Program-made: the position numbers and the translations under genes | Shown: positions 1 through 12,600 of the stretch, one piece after another | How the letters are laid out: every line of letters begins with the position of its first letter | How positions within the stretch are numbered: position 1 is the first letter of the stretch | Source: Burhinus oedicnemus | Taxonomy: Eukaryota; Chordata; Aves; Charadriiformes; Burhinidae | DNA: 64,000 bases | NCBI GenBank assembly: GCA_008921705.1 | Contig: VFFE01007669.1 | Location: forward strand, 3,222,141 to 3,286,140 | Reading direction: 5' to 3' | The notes under the pieces: model-generated | What the model saw: the letters and a program-made list of their open reading frames with translations, nothing else | Database searches by the model: none | Told to the model about the DNA's origin: nothing

Positions 1-1559
1 ATTAGCTCAAAGATAGGTTTGTGTAATGGGTATGTAATGAGTACATTCAGTTTAGAATTTACCATGTTTATTGTTTGCTTTTTTAGAAATTGGAAATTAC
101 TTACAGCTATATTAAGTGTCTTAATATTGTAATGGAAAACACTTTGAAGTCAGAAAATGTCGGAATGAAGATTGCCAATGCATTTCAGAATCCATGTCCT
201 GCCCCAAAGGGTTGTCTGCTCGTGGGTGTACCCAAAGGCTCCCTTTCCTTTACAGCCAACCTTGTCTTGCTTTGTGCAAAGGACAAGCTTGCTCTTGAGC
301 ATGCAGTAGGGTTCGGTTGGATAAGAGACTTCTGATGCTGGGATTCCCTTCCTGTGGGGCAAAACTTGATACTGACATGGAACTGGAGGAGGACAAAGGA
401 TGGCTTTATGTTAAAGGCATTTTAAATACCTGGAGATTTGGTGATGGAGAACTGGATTTTATTTCTGTCTCTTTTAGATTTCTGTTTGCGATGCCAAGTA
501 AGAAAATTCCATTACAATTTTCACATATTTTTAAATAATCGTGTTCCTAACTTTCTTCATTTGACCAATTAGGATAATGAAGTCCAATGTTCTCATTAGT
601 GCTCTTTTAAAAATGTGTACCTTGCCCAAATTTTGAAATTACATACTGCCAAGCTGTGATAGAAGTACTGCAGCCACCTCTTCTGCCTTGCCCATGCTCT
701 CCTCATGAGTGGTACTGGTAACTATACATGGTATTATGGGCTACTTTGGCTTTTATTACATTTTATTTTGGAAGAGCAGAACTCATGAAGTCTAGTTTTC
801 CAAGAGTTTGAGTCTTGTTTCCTTACAACAGTGATTCCTAATTTATACTCATTCTTCACAAAGCAGTGACGTGGTGCACTGAACAGCAGGTAGCATCATA
901 GTCTGTGGCTCGGGAGGAATTTTTGTATGATGATCACTCTGCCAGCCTACTGCTGCTGGTCAGCTGGCTAGCTCCAGCCAAGTCGAATATGTGGTGGTTG
1001 AGTTCTTCGTGCCTTTTCCCCAGTGGAGGCATTGGTTTTTACAAAACGTGTAGGAACTTGCTTTGTATAAGATTGAGACCTCTTTGTCCCCCTTTTGCAT
1101 TTCTGCATAGCCTTTATGTACTTCTGAATTCAAAGTGTAGTGCTTCCTTGTAACTATATGGTAATCCTTAAATTACTGTAATCCCTCCTCTGCATTCAGT
1201 AGAGAACCAGTTATTGTTGGTAGCTACACAGTATAATGACTTTCATAAATTAATTAAGGTGTGTTTTTTTTTTTTAATGGTGGCTGATTGTTTTGTACTT
1301 AGTATTGGGAGGCTGTTCACAGAACCTCACTGCTGCCTTGGGTTGAAAATATTCTGCTAATTTCCAGCCTACATTTTTCCATGGCTGGCTTATTTCATTG
1401 GTGGTTCTGGCAGCTTTGTCCTGTAGATTAAATAGTATCTTACCTAATTGGTGTTTACTTCCAGTACTTATATAAAGCAGGAATTACCAATTTTCTCTGT
1501 CATTTACGTGAGGTTCCCATTCCTCTCATAATCTTAGACCTGTTCTGAATTTAGCTGAC

Positions 1560-2050
1560 CACAGCTGCACACAGTACTGCACATGCTTTCATGAATACCT
1601 TATATGCAGACGTAATGCATTCTGTTAAACGAAGGGAAGCATTTCCAGTAGGATCTGTAGATTATGTTTGTCTTTTCCCTGTTGCATTGTCTTGGTGGCT
1701 TAGAGTTGCTCTGAAGAGGACTAACCCCTCGTGATCCCCCTTCTATGTCACTTCCAGTGGATAATGATGTCCTTGAGGTGAACATCTCCTGCTCTTGTAT
1801 CAAACATAAACTTTGCATGCAACTAACGTTTGTGTCAAGGTCATTAATGTATTTAAACAAGATCAGTCCTAAGTTTGATCCTTATGAAACTCGATTAACA
1901 ATATCGTTAAACAACAATTTGTTCTCCCGTTGACAAATCCAGTGCATTACTGAGTACACAGTCTGTACAAATCCACTCCCTCTCTTCTCCAGCTGAATGA
2001 GTAGTTTCACACACAGCACACTATCAAATACTTTATAGGTTTATTCTTCC
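1560..2050 (-). mobile_element. Ancient CR1/L3-type LINE fragment (reverse transcriptase part)
   Basis: Read on the minus strand, the region near 2030 encodes a KAFDSV-like string, which is the RT motif A neighbourhood (DFSKAFD in CR1). About 170 bp further on in the same direction, near 1850, comes F-K-Y-I-N-D-L-D, resembling the F-N-I-F-I-N-D-L-D block of CR1 ORF2. The order and spacing fit a LINE with an internal deletion. The copy has many frameshifts and stops and no identifiable ends, so it is very old. The call rests on short motifs only and boundaries are approximate. Confidence 0.4.
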
Positions 2051-2291
2051 TGCATAGAAAATCATATGTCATATCAATGACAGAACACATTTATCAGGGC
2101 ATGCTTTATTTTTTTCTTTTAAACCAAATTACTTGTGTTTACGAAGGTTATTTTCTGTGATCATTTCTTCTCTGATATTGTCATTGCTCAACCAAACTAA
2201 GTCTAAAATAACATTGTATCTGTTGATTAAGTGACTCCTTTGGTGGAGAAATGGATAGACTATCATGTCCCAGAATAACTGCCTACTATGA

Positions 2292-2310
2292 TTTTTTTTT
2301 TTTTTTTTTT
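2292..2310. repeat. Poly(T) tract, 19 bp
   Basis: An uninterrupted run of 19 T lies in the OLA1 intron, followed by a T/A-rich stretch. No retrocopy could be recognised next to it. Confidence 0.9.
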
Positions 2311-5300
2311 ATTATTTTTCCTTTGTCTAAGTCTGCTTCTAACCATATATTACTAACAAAGGCTCTTGCCTGTTGAGCAGGCCTTTTCCAAACTTAAATT
2401 CTATGGCACTTCTAAAATAGAAGAAAAATCCATTTGAGTATTAAAATAGGAATGGTCCTTTTCTTGCAACTCATGCTAAAAGAGTGTAAGTGATTGCTTT
2501 AAGCAAATAAGCAGTGTTTCTAAGGGTAAGATAACATCTGGATGCAAGTTGTATAATTCACAACTTCACTATTGCTTTGGGTGTATATATTATTTTAGTC
2601 TTCAGTTGTATGATTTGGTGAAGTGTTTTCAACTGTTGTTTTGGATAGAAAGGATTAATATATAGAAAATAGAAATAATTTTATAGAGGCTGTTAGAAGT
2701 CTAAATATTTTTTTTTACTTGGGAGCTGATTAATGTTTTAAATTAATTTTTAATGGCAATGCACACTTATGTCATAGTTTTTTTCTTTTTCAGTGTAACT
2801 GTAGATCAGACCACATTCCCTATAGTATATCCCATGCATATTTGAAATACTTTGAAAAAGGGAAATGATGTGATGTTTAGCTACAGAGAAATGTCAAAAA
2901 CAATGCATTTATATGATATGAAAGATTTGCAAGCGCAAGCTAGCAATTGATAGTAATATTATAATTAGCTCTTTATACAGCCTGTTTTTTATTCATGAAC
3001 ATTTTCATTTATGTTGACAACTATCATGTATGCCACCACACATGGAGCCTTTTCTTTACTCAGAAGAGACTGAACATGAATTAGTGTGTTTTTGGGCTTC
3101 TGTTCTGACTTTCTATTGAAAAATGGTTTCTGGGCCAAGTCATAAAAAGTAAAGTAGCTTGAATTTTAGGTTTGGCTTTTTGATCTTATTGTCGTTAGTG
3201 CTAGTGTTTGTTACCACAGAGTGCAGTAACTTCGAGGGGGAACTTTCCAGTCAAATAATTTTTTGTTGTTAAAATTGCTGGGGGTGTTGAACACATCCTA
3301 ATTCCATAATCAATAAGAAAATGAAGATAGGTAAACTAGTAGTTGTATAATAAATCAAATTTTAGTTTTGTGTTTGCAAATGAAAATGTTTTGTACACAC
3401 CCACCCACAGAATAAGAGTATTTATTTCTGACAGAAATTTACTTTGTCATACCATTTTCAGCCATAAAAATCTTCATGTCTAACAGATCCTTTACAGTCC
3501 GTCAGATAAATGGAGCGTAATTTCAGACACTGATCCAGATACTTATTCCTGCTTCTGGAAAAAATCAAAGTTAGTGTTCCCCTAGGACAAGTATGTTTTA
3601 GTAGATGATTCAGATATTGTTAATTTTTTTCATTTCACCATAGTTTAGACAGGTAAACAGACTGTGTCTGTAGAATTGAACATTTGTGTGACAGCTTTTC
3701 AAATTAGTGAAGTGCATTTCATGCAAAGCATGTCTGCACACTGTGAAAATCCCTAACTCATTTACTGTTTTACTTGGACATGGTCATGTTCGTATGACAG
3801 CACAGTATATGCTGTTGTATTTATTAGACAGTATTTTGGGGAAATGTATCAGCAGGAGGTAAGACTGAGGCACACCACGTAATTTTACGTAAGCATCTTA
3901 GGCACTTTAGGTCAGGGTTAGTTTCTAAAGCAACCTATGAAAAGGGGAGAGGGAAGATGCTTTAAGAAGAGAGGATAGTAGCCCTCATTTAAGTGCTCTG
4001 AATTGCCCTCAAAAGAGCCTCCTGCTTCATTAACTATATAGGGAGCAGAGCAAGATTAGGTATCTAAATCAGGTGTCTGAAATTAAGCCTTATATTCTTT
4101 GAGTTGCTGTAGTTTGAATATTAACCGTTCAACTAAATAACTCTTTCATTGTTACACTGAGAGCTTAGATGATGTTCTTTCTCTGGATAAATATCTAAGT
4201 TAATTTCTGATTTATTGAGTAGCATATTCAAGCCTAATAACAAATTTGATCTTTTCTTCATCAGAAAACCCCCCACATCTTAGTCCAGTATCGCCATCTT
4301 CTATGATTCTTATTACGAGTCTCGTTAAAATTGTTTCTTAAAACGTCGCTCATAGTATCATGTGATCACAAAATGTTAGTACTTGGTAACGGTCCAAGGG
4401 GTCTGGGGGAATAAGCAGGATTTATTATTTTAAATTTAGTGCTCTTATTGTGGTAATATTTGACTCTTGCAATTTTAATACTTCCATAGTTCTTAACAAG
4501 TGATGGAGGGAGGAAGAGAGCATTCATGTGAATTCTATGGTCTGGAGAGACTCCGCAATTAAGATCACACAGACTAATTCTGGAGAAGCGAGGAAGTCGT
4601 CTCCCTCTATCATGTGTGAGCAGGAGAGGATATTTCATTAAGAGAACTGGGGGGGAAGATTCTGACCCAGTTTGTTTAGGTTTCATTAAATTTTTGTGTG
4701 ACATCAGTGAAAGCCAAAACTAGCACATGTTGTAGTCTGCATTTGTGTTACTTATTGCAGGATTTTTAATTAGCACTAGTGGAATATATTCCCAATTCCT
4801 CTTTATACTGTCTTATTTCAAGTGTTGTTAGTGTATATTTATTTCATTACACAGGATTTTTATGTAGATCATATTTTTTGTTTGGGAGTATGGTCTTGTA
4901 TTTGCTTCTGTGCACACAGTACATAGAAGAATCAAAGAATATAAATTTAAAACAGTGTTGTCCATCGTGCATTTCATGTAAAGTTTCTGTTGTTAAGGCA
5001 TCACACTTTTTTCTTGTTCAAATTTTCTATTTATGGATGTCTTATAATTTTTTTATGGGATTACACAGTTGAGACTTTGCTATAATAGCATTGATGTGAA
5101 TTATCCTACTTTTTTTGTACAGAACCCTTAAGAATAGTTTTCCATGTGACATGAGAAGCCCTGTCAAGAGACAAAAGTTAAAATTATCATGCCATAATGT
5201 AAACCTGATTATGGAATAGGGATTCTTTGTACTGATATGCAGTAGTATCTCAATCATCAGTTTTGTGACTGGGATTTGCTGCTTCTGCTATAATTTATGA

Positions 5301-5568
5301 ACAAGCATTTGTTAAATTATTTTGTTATTGTTTTCAAGATAACCTTTCAAAACTCTGCATTTTATAAATGATAGCAGAACGAACAACAAGATGTGACTTT
5401 CCAAAGCCATCTTTTCTGTCCAAAGTATATGTGCTGCAAGTGGAGCCTGGTATGCCTGTAACTGTGAAACGTAACGTGCACGATTTGTTGCAGTCTGTAT
5501 TGTTACGCAGTTTCACCAGTAGTTCAATCTTGACTGTGCTTGATCCCTGCTGACAGCAACAGCCACGT

Positions 5569-5623
5569 CTTTTTTTTTCTTTTTTTTTTTTTGTCCTCTT
5601 TTTTTTTTTTTCCTTTCCTCCCT
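5569..5623 (+). repeat. Long polypyrimidine tract
   Basis: About 50 bases are almost pure T with scattered C and two G interruptions, ending in a TCCTTTCCTCCC segment. It is intronic, on the sense strand of OLA1. Such tracts can bind PTB-type splicing factors or form triplex DNA, but no nearby AG with a plausible exon was found, so it is annotated as low-complexity sequence. Confidence 0.75.
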
Positions 5624-6839
5624 TGACCTAAGACAGAATTAATTTTCGGAATTGGCAGACCAAGGAGAACGAGAGACTGTAAGCCTTTCACGTACCAGCA
5701 GGTGCTACAGCAGCAGTGTAGTACTGTTTTCATTATTGCTTAAGTCATAATTGGTTTTGATCACTTTAATGGGCACCATAATTTGGATAAAGAGATATTA
5801 CTGAAGTCTTGAAAATTAGATCAGAAACAAATGTTTTAAAAATGGATTTCAAGATCTGTATTCTTCATGAATGATGCTTCTTACAAACGTTTAAAATAGG
5901 GTTACCTTGACAGACCTTTTGTTAGATGGAATTTGCTGTGTAAGGTACTGAAAAGTCTTTTCTTACTGGGACCTTTATATAGATTAGCAGAAAAAGTAAT
6001 TCTAGATTATTTTACCTCTTTCTCTCTGTCTTTCTACCATCTTGATATTTCTTAATTCAAACTTTGCTGTAGGTCATCAACTGGATTTTTCTATTATGCA
6101 TGCTTTATTTCTTTTAGTTATAGAAGTATTTTGTCTATTAACCACTGGCTGTACTTGATTTACAGGTACTGTCATGTTCTCTGGCATTGTTTCTTTCACA
6201 GTTCCAACGTCTTGCAAACCCAAACCAGCTAAACAAGTTTCATATCAGTTAAGCCAAATCTTTGTATGAAATGTGTTCACAAAGTGGTCAGTAGTACAAA
6301 GTTGTAAGTGAAGTGTTACGTCCTTACGTGTTTTTGACATACCATTAAACAGTGAATATCTCTGGGTAGCTTTCTAGGCCAGATGAACTGGGAACTGTAT
6401 GCTACTACCATATTATGTTAGACAATTTGTTAACAGAATTATATCTTGAGGGTATGAAGTGCTTTCATATGAATTTCCAGGGTATTTTTCCCCTGTCAAC
6501 TAACATTGTTTTCTGCCTTGAAGAATCTATTTTCAAGTGATCTCATATGGGATAATTTTTACTCAGGAGTCATGCCATAGACAAGCATTCTCCAATAATA
6601 ACCATCAAAATTCCTGATTGAACTTGGCTTCACGGCATTGCTCTTTTTTGGGTGGTAGGCTAACTTAAGGCAATCCTGACATCAACAGTCTTCACCCGTT
6701 CCTGCACCACCCTTCAGTTATATTGGCACAACCAGTTGTAAGGATACATGGGAAAGTGAATTAGTTCAGCTTAAAAGAAAATGGGTGGGGAGGGGGGTTA
6801 TGAAATAATAAAATCTCCCTCCCTTTCAAAACTGCTTTT

Positions 6840-7240
6840 TGCCAGATTATTTTTGTTGGTGAACAGCTTGAGTATGCCTGGAGGGAATGCTGGTAGGGTC
6901 CCTGCTCTGTGTGCAGCCAGTAGCGGAAAAGCAAGTATAACATCTGGATGGATAAGGAACAGGATGAGAAGCTCATGTCTAGATTATGAAAATGTTCCAT
7001 TGGAATCTGGGATGCAACATGAACTAAAATAGTAGGTGCAATACTGGTCACCCCGTCTAACGAATGATTTTGCAGAATTATAGGGGATTTAAGATAATGG
7101 CTGTGATAGAGATCAAGGCCCTGGAAAAACTTACTTTGACACACATGAGGCAGAGAGCCTGGAATTACTTACATTTCAAAGGAGAATGTTAAGGAAAGTT
7201 ATAAACCCATCTATAATAAATGGCAAATGACAGTGCTGAT
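6840..7240 (+). mobile_element. Very old CR1/L3-like LINE fragment
   Basis: The text around 7025-7130 (a GTGCAATACTGGTCACCCCG-like block, then a block with GAATTATAGGGGATTTAAGATAATGG, then a stretch on GTGATAGAGATC) follows the order of the C-terminal ORF2 region of amniote CR1/L3 elements: the block encoding V-Q-Y-W-S-P, then the block around G-D-M-I-E-V. It is heavily mutated, with no intact frame, tail or target duplication. The identification is by remembered layout of the family, so confidence is low. Confidence 0.35.
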
Positions 7241-8440
7241 CAGGAACTTCTATTCTTGTTTTCTTGATACAGCATTAGTTGAAATTACAATGAAGTTAAA
7301 AAGTGTGAAATCTAGATCCAGAACACAATACCTGTTCTGTCACAAGATTCCTGAGATCACTGGATATGTTGCAAGTCCCTGAAAATGTTGTGGTAAAGAA
7401 TTTTAAGGACTATTCCACTGCATGTTTCAAGGTTCAAGTCAATATGTGTTGGAGATGTGAGTGACATCTAATGCGTGAGACGTGTTGGTCTCTTGTAAGG
7501 TTCATCACGATGCAGTGACTTAAATACTGGAGGGGATACGAACATTGGACTCGAGGAAGGTAGTGAGTAACTTAAAGTATTCAGGATGCACAGGATAAAT
7601 AAAATCCTGACTTCCTGAAGCTCTTGTCCTGAGAGGAGGCTCCTGGCCAGGGAGCAGCCCAGCATGTGCAGGCAGTGCTTTTGTTCTGAAGTGTTGCTAG
7701 AAAGTATTTGCAGGTGACCAGTGGGGGGTGGGAAAGGGCCTTTTGAAATCTAAGGGCTGCTGTGTTCTTCCTGGCCATCTGGGAGCAGAGAATAAAAAAA
7801 TAAATTAATAAATGGCACTGACGATTTGAAACAAGATTGCCTAGGTCAGTAAAAAGTATTCCCAAACCTTCTGTAGTTTTGTCGTCTTCATAAAAAGCGA
7901 ACTATGATGGTGGGGAAGAAACTACCTTTTTATTCTTTAATGTTTTCCTGTTTAGTCTTCCTTTCTGTTTACGTAGTGCGAGAAGAAAGGGATACCCTAA
8001 AAAAGGGAGGTAGCAATAAGAGTTACAGCATGTTAATGTGTTACAGCACAGTGCCACCTGTGCTTTCTGCTTCCTGTTCTTAACTTCTGCCATTAACCTA
8101 TTTTGTGATACAGAATTATTCTATACACTGGTTTCATCATTTTCACCATTCCATTCTTTGTTGATTATATGAATTTGGAATGAAAGCTGACCGAGGCTGT
8201 GAATGTTTCTTATTTATATAAGAGTACACATACATTACATCTATATGTAGGTACAGCACTAAGGACAGTGGGACCTGATCTTTGTGAAGTCTGTGCATGC
8301 TAAGAGAACAGCAGGGAAGGACATCACTTATGAACTGTGTCATGCAGTACTGGTGCGTAGGTAAATTAGATCTCACTCTCCCATCCCACCAAATCAGCTA
8401 AATCTAGTGGTACTCATAGTAGAACATCCTGGGACCTGGC

Positions 8441-8467
<27 letters not shown>
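8441..8467. repeat. Poly(A) tract, 27 bp
   Basis: An uninterrupted run of 27 A begins directly after GGGACCTGGC and ends at TCATTGCC. This is the longest homopolymer in the window. It could be the tail of a small retroposed sequence on the + strand, but the 300 bp upstream match nothing I recognise and no flanking target duplication is obvious. Confidence 0.9.
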
Positions 8468-8471
<4 letters not shown>

Positions 8472-8869
8472 TGCCTAATTTATCATCATTTTAGGTAACT
8501 TGTGGATAATGGGTGAGGCTTCAAAAGACAGAAGAAAGCCACAAAGAGGAAGCAACCCAATTGTCTTCACAAATTCATGTTGGCTATTACTTGTCTAAAT
8601 TGTCAGATGACTCTAATATTTTGTTTGTCATAAATTTAGTAGTCTTGCATATAGTGAAAAAATATACTTTGCTACATATTGGCATTTTTATTAAGCCTTT
8701 AAAGGCTTCAATGCCTTACAATACTCTTATAAACAAGATAGGAAATATTGGCTAGATGGAAATTACGGGAAGTTGAGTGTGCGAGACTGGTTGGAAGATA
8801 ATACACAGAACATAGTTATCAGTAGTTCACTTTCCAAATGGAAGAATATCTCATTATGAGATCTGCAGT

Positions 8870-9660
8870 AGCGGCTGCTGGTTGAATACTGTTACGTATT
8901 TCCATTAATGAGCTGAATGATGAGCATTCTTGTTAAACCTGTAGATGACCCCAAACTAGGAGATGTCCAAGTATGTATAGAACAAAATTAGAATTTAGGA
9001 ACGTCTCAAGAAATAGAAGAAATCATTAGGAAAAAAAGAGCTAGGGTGCAACTTCTGGTAAGGATTTTATGCAGGAATAATCAACTATGCAAATACAGTA
9101 TTAAGAATAGCTAGTCAAGCAGGGTCATACAGTAAGTTATAAACTGAGCATGAGATAATGGTGCAGTGCTGCCACAGAAAAGCAAATGCTATACTGGGTT
9201 GTATAAACAGGAGAATTGCCTGAAAAATGTGTGAGTTAATCCTCTGGCTATTTTTAACACTTATAAGACATTATTATTGAGAGCTCTGAGGAGTGCAATA
9301 GGTACTGTGTGCTTCCAGAAACTTTTAGACCAATTGGAGAGAGTCCAGAAAAAGGTTCAAAGTTAGAAGTAAGACGTGACTTACAAGGAAAGCTCAAAAT
9401 AAAAAAGACACACCTCAATTTTTAAGTGTGTAAAAAGCTGCTGTAAAGAAGTAAGGTGTGTGTATTCCCACTCCATAGTGTATAGACTTAGTTAAACTAA
9501 TGCATTTAAATTGAAATAAAGGTGGCTTAGGCTACACATATGGAAAACTTTTCAACAGTGGGGAGCAAAGCACTAAACAGGTTGAGTTTGGAAGGTTTTA
9601 AGAATCCGGGCTTGCTCAGAACTGTACACAAGAAGAGCCTGCTGGAATTGCTAGATCCTC
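8870..9660 (+). mobile_element. Ancient CR1/L3-type LINE fragment, 3' part of ORF2
   Basis: Blocks characteristic of CR1/L3 ORF2 appear in the right order on the + strand. CCATTAATGAGCTGAATGAT (the I-N-D-L-D-D region) is followed by GTAGATGACCCCAAACTAGG (the A-D-D-x-K-L-G polymerase motif), then a block on AAAGCAAATGCTATACTGGG (A-N-A-I-L-G), then AATTGGAGAGAGTCCAGA (L-E-R-V-Q), and near 9540 a GGAAAACTTTTCAACAGTG block matching the K-N-F-F-T-V segment. Reading frames are broken throughout, so this is a dead fossil. It is much more diverged than the two CR1 copies at 31.6-34.4 kb and predates them. The ends are approximate. Confidence 0.6.
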
Positions 9661-12600
9661 TTGTTCTCACTCCTATCTGTAGATCTTTTTTTCAGTCTTT
9701 TGTATGTTTTGATCACTTGGTTTGATCTTATCTCATTATCTACATTTGTTTCTTTCCTTCTTGTGGTGCTGCCTAGTATTTTCTTCTTCCCTGTCATGCC
9801 ATTTTGTTTCTGCCGATTTCCACTCATAGTTTGGATGTAGAACAGAAAAACAATTGTTTTTCTTCCATGAGTTAGATGAGGCTTTTTTTGGTCTTGCTTG
9901 TACAAAAGCATACTTTCACAAATCACCTTGCTTCTCAGGGGTCAGTTTTTCAGATCATCTTGTCTTGCAGGTGTCCACTGAGCTTAAGTTCTCTCTGCAG
10001 CTTCTCTCTTCCATCACTACTTCTGATTTCCATCTGAACTCTGTCTCTGTTCCCAGCTGGATCTCCCATGTGAAACTCTGTCAAATATTGATTTGTAGTT
10101 AATGTACATTCTGCAACTTTTGTACCTCTTTATTTTGGTTGTCTGCAGGTTTTGGTTTCTTCTGCCTTGGGAACCATCACCATTTTAAAGTGAAGGCACT
10201 CCCTTCTGCACAACTCCCCTTTCGGGTACTCTTTGCTTATTGGGCTTCTCAGTGAGAGCCCTCATTTTTAGGCCTTTCTCCAAGGGCTGTTGTGCATCCT
10301 GATTTAACGTCAAGAGTTAACTCTGGTATTTGTCCTGATCCTTCTGCATGTGAAGTCACTGGCTTCTTTTGTTTATTTTTTCCTTGTCAGGCTGATGATG
10401 GAAAGTTTAAAAACTGGAATGCCCTTAAACGATGCCTTTGTCAAATTTTGGAATCTAGTAGTGGCAAGAAAACATCTTGGTCTTCACAGCTTTTCTGAGT
10501 TAGTAGTAGGTATGCTGACATGCTTTTGTCCTTCCTTATCTCCTTATCAGCCAACAGTAACAGTGTTAGGTGGAAGTGAACATCTTAATTCCTCTTGGCC
10601 GTTCTCCCTGGTCAGAATTTTGAGTGCTGCCTTCACTTGCAAGTTGTTCAGATCTGGTTTTGTTCTTGTCTCGGTTTTGTTCTTATGTCAGGTTTTTACA
10701 CAGTTATCTTTTTAATTGAGTTTTCAGTTCAACTTTTATTTAAGATTTTCTTTTTGCTGTCATAGAATGAATGGTTGTGTTACTGTCTCTTGGGTCTGTA
10801 TTTTTTTCCAGAAACGATATTTTGTCCATTTGTGGCAAATAGAGTCAAATTTCAATCCAGGAACCCTCTGTAGTTGCTATTGGCACACTGCTCCCCAGAG
10901 CCACCTGGAGGGAAGAGCCAAACCACCTCAATAGGGGAAGGCTGTTGGATGTCCAGAAATGCTCCGAGAGATCCCTCGCTGTTATTACTGAGTAGTACTA
11001 GAATAAGCCTTTCTTCTTTCTGCTCCATATTTTGTAATCAGAATTTAGTTTTAACACTACTGATAATGAAAACCTAATTAGGAAAGAGGATATTTTTAAT
11101 TGCTTTTAGTGTGTACACTGTTTTCACATAGTTTTCAGTTTACTTTGTCAAGAAGGGTTTTCATCTTGAGAACTTTCATGTTTCTTAGTTTCAGCTGTTA
11201 ATCGTGGTCATTTGTTCTGCCTGTTCTATGTGGGTTTTTGGTGTGTTTTTGTTTTGTTTTGTTTTTCTTCTCATTTTGTTACATTTTAGTGGTTTTTTTT
11301 TTAATTGATATTTTCTTAAGTGTTAGTAGTCTTTTCTGTCAGCCTAAAATCCAATACTCTTCATCATTCATTATCAAGTATAGCATAAAATAACAGAGAG
11401 ATACTCCAGGATTTGCTTGTCTTAACAAAGGCCCAAGTGAGTATACTAATGCTGTCCTCCTACCAGACATACACTACTTCCATGGAAAAATTATGTGCTC
11501 GAATAAAACAGACTTTGACATTAATCGTTACCATTCGTTAAGAGAATTTTGTTCTCTGTAGCACACTTGGTTATCCCTAACAGGAAAGCAAACTTGCACT
11601 ACTACTTTATTATTAGTCAAGCATTTTTGCTTTGGGGAAAATTTCATTTAGAAATATATCAGTATTTATATTTGAGTATTTACTTTTTTTTGTTTTCTTA
11701 TTTTGATCACCATTAGGGGAATTCCTTGGTACTTTTTAGTAATTCCTGTGACACTGAAAGTCACAAAAGTGAAAGACTCAGGCAGAGAACCTGACTGTCT
11801 GTACAGAGTGGGATGCAGTACCTTATTCTTTTAGTGAGGCTGTAGCAGGTCTGATGTCAGTCACTTCAGAGACCTTTAGACCTCAGTGCTCATTTATTGC
11901 TAAAATGTACCAGCTCTGCTCCTGCATTATGAAGATCATCTGTCAACACTTTGAGATATTCTCCTTTGTTATTAAGCTTGTGATGCTCTACACTGTCAGG
12001 TTTTTTGCCAATTATAGTTAAGGTACAATGGTGTATTCACTGGATCAAAGTCTCACACTGGCGGTAGAGGAATGATTTGTAAGTCTTTATTCATCTGAAT
12101 TGTACAATAGAATACCTGAGGAATGCAAATAATCCCTCTAAGGACTCAATAGAAAAGCTGTTAAAATGACAGTCTAAGACTATTATTATTCTGAATTGGT
12201 GTTTTAGCCAAAGTAATTATTTCTTATCTTGTTGTTCCACAATAGTTCTTAGTTTATTGGTTACGATGACCATATTTACCAAACAGAATTTGAATCCAAA
12301 TTTTGATGTTACTTTTATGCTTATTTCACTTTTTCAAGTTTGCATGTTTCATTCTGTCTTTCAGTTGGTACGTTATTTAATTAGTCTAGAGACCAGTCTT
12401 AGATACCTAAAAAAAAAAAAATAAAAAGGATGTATGCACAGATGTTGAAGTACACTTATGAATAGCAGATCCATTTCTAGATACATTTTCTGTAAAAGGT
12501 TGGCATTTATAAGTTCTGAACTTTGATATCCAGTTTGTTAGCCAAAATAAATTAGTTAACTACAAATGTCAGTTTTAGAAATGCTGTTAAATGTCACATG

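Noticed and set aside
6761..7144. 127-codon minus-strand open frame
   Set aside because: It lies antisense to an old LINE fragment, so the frame is incidental.
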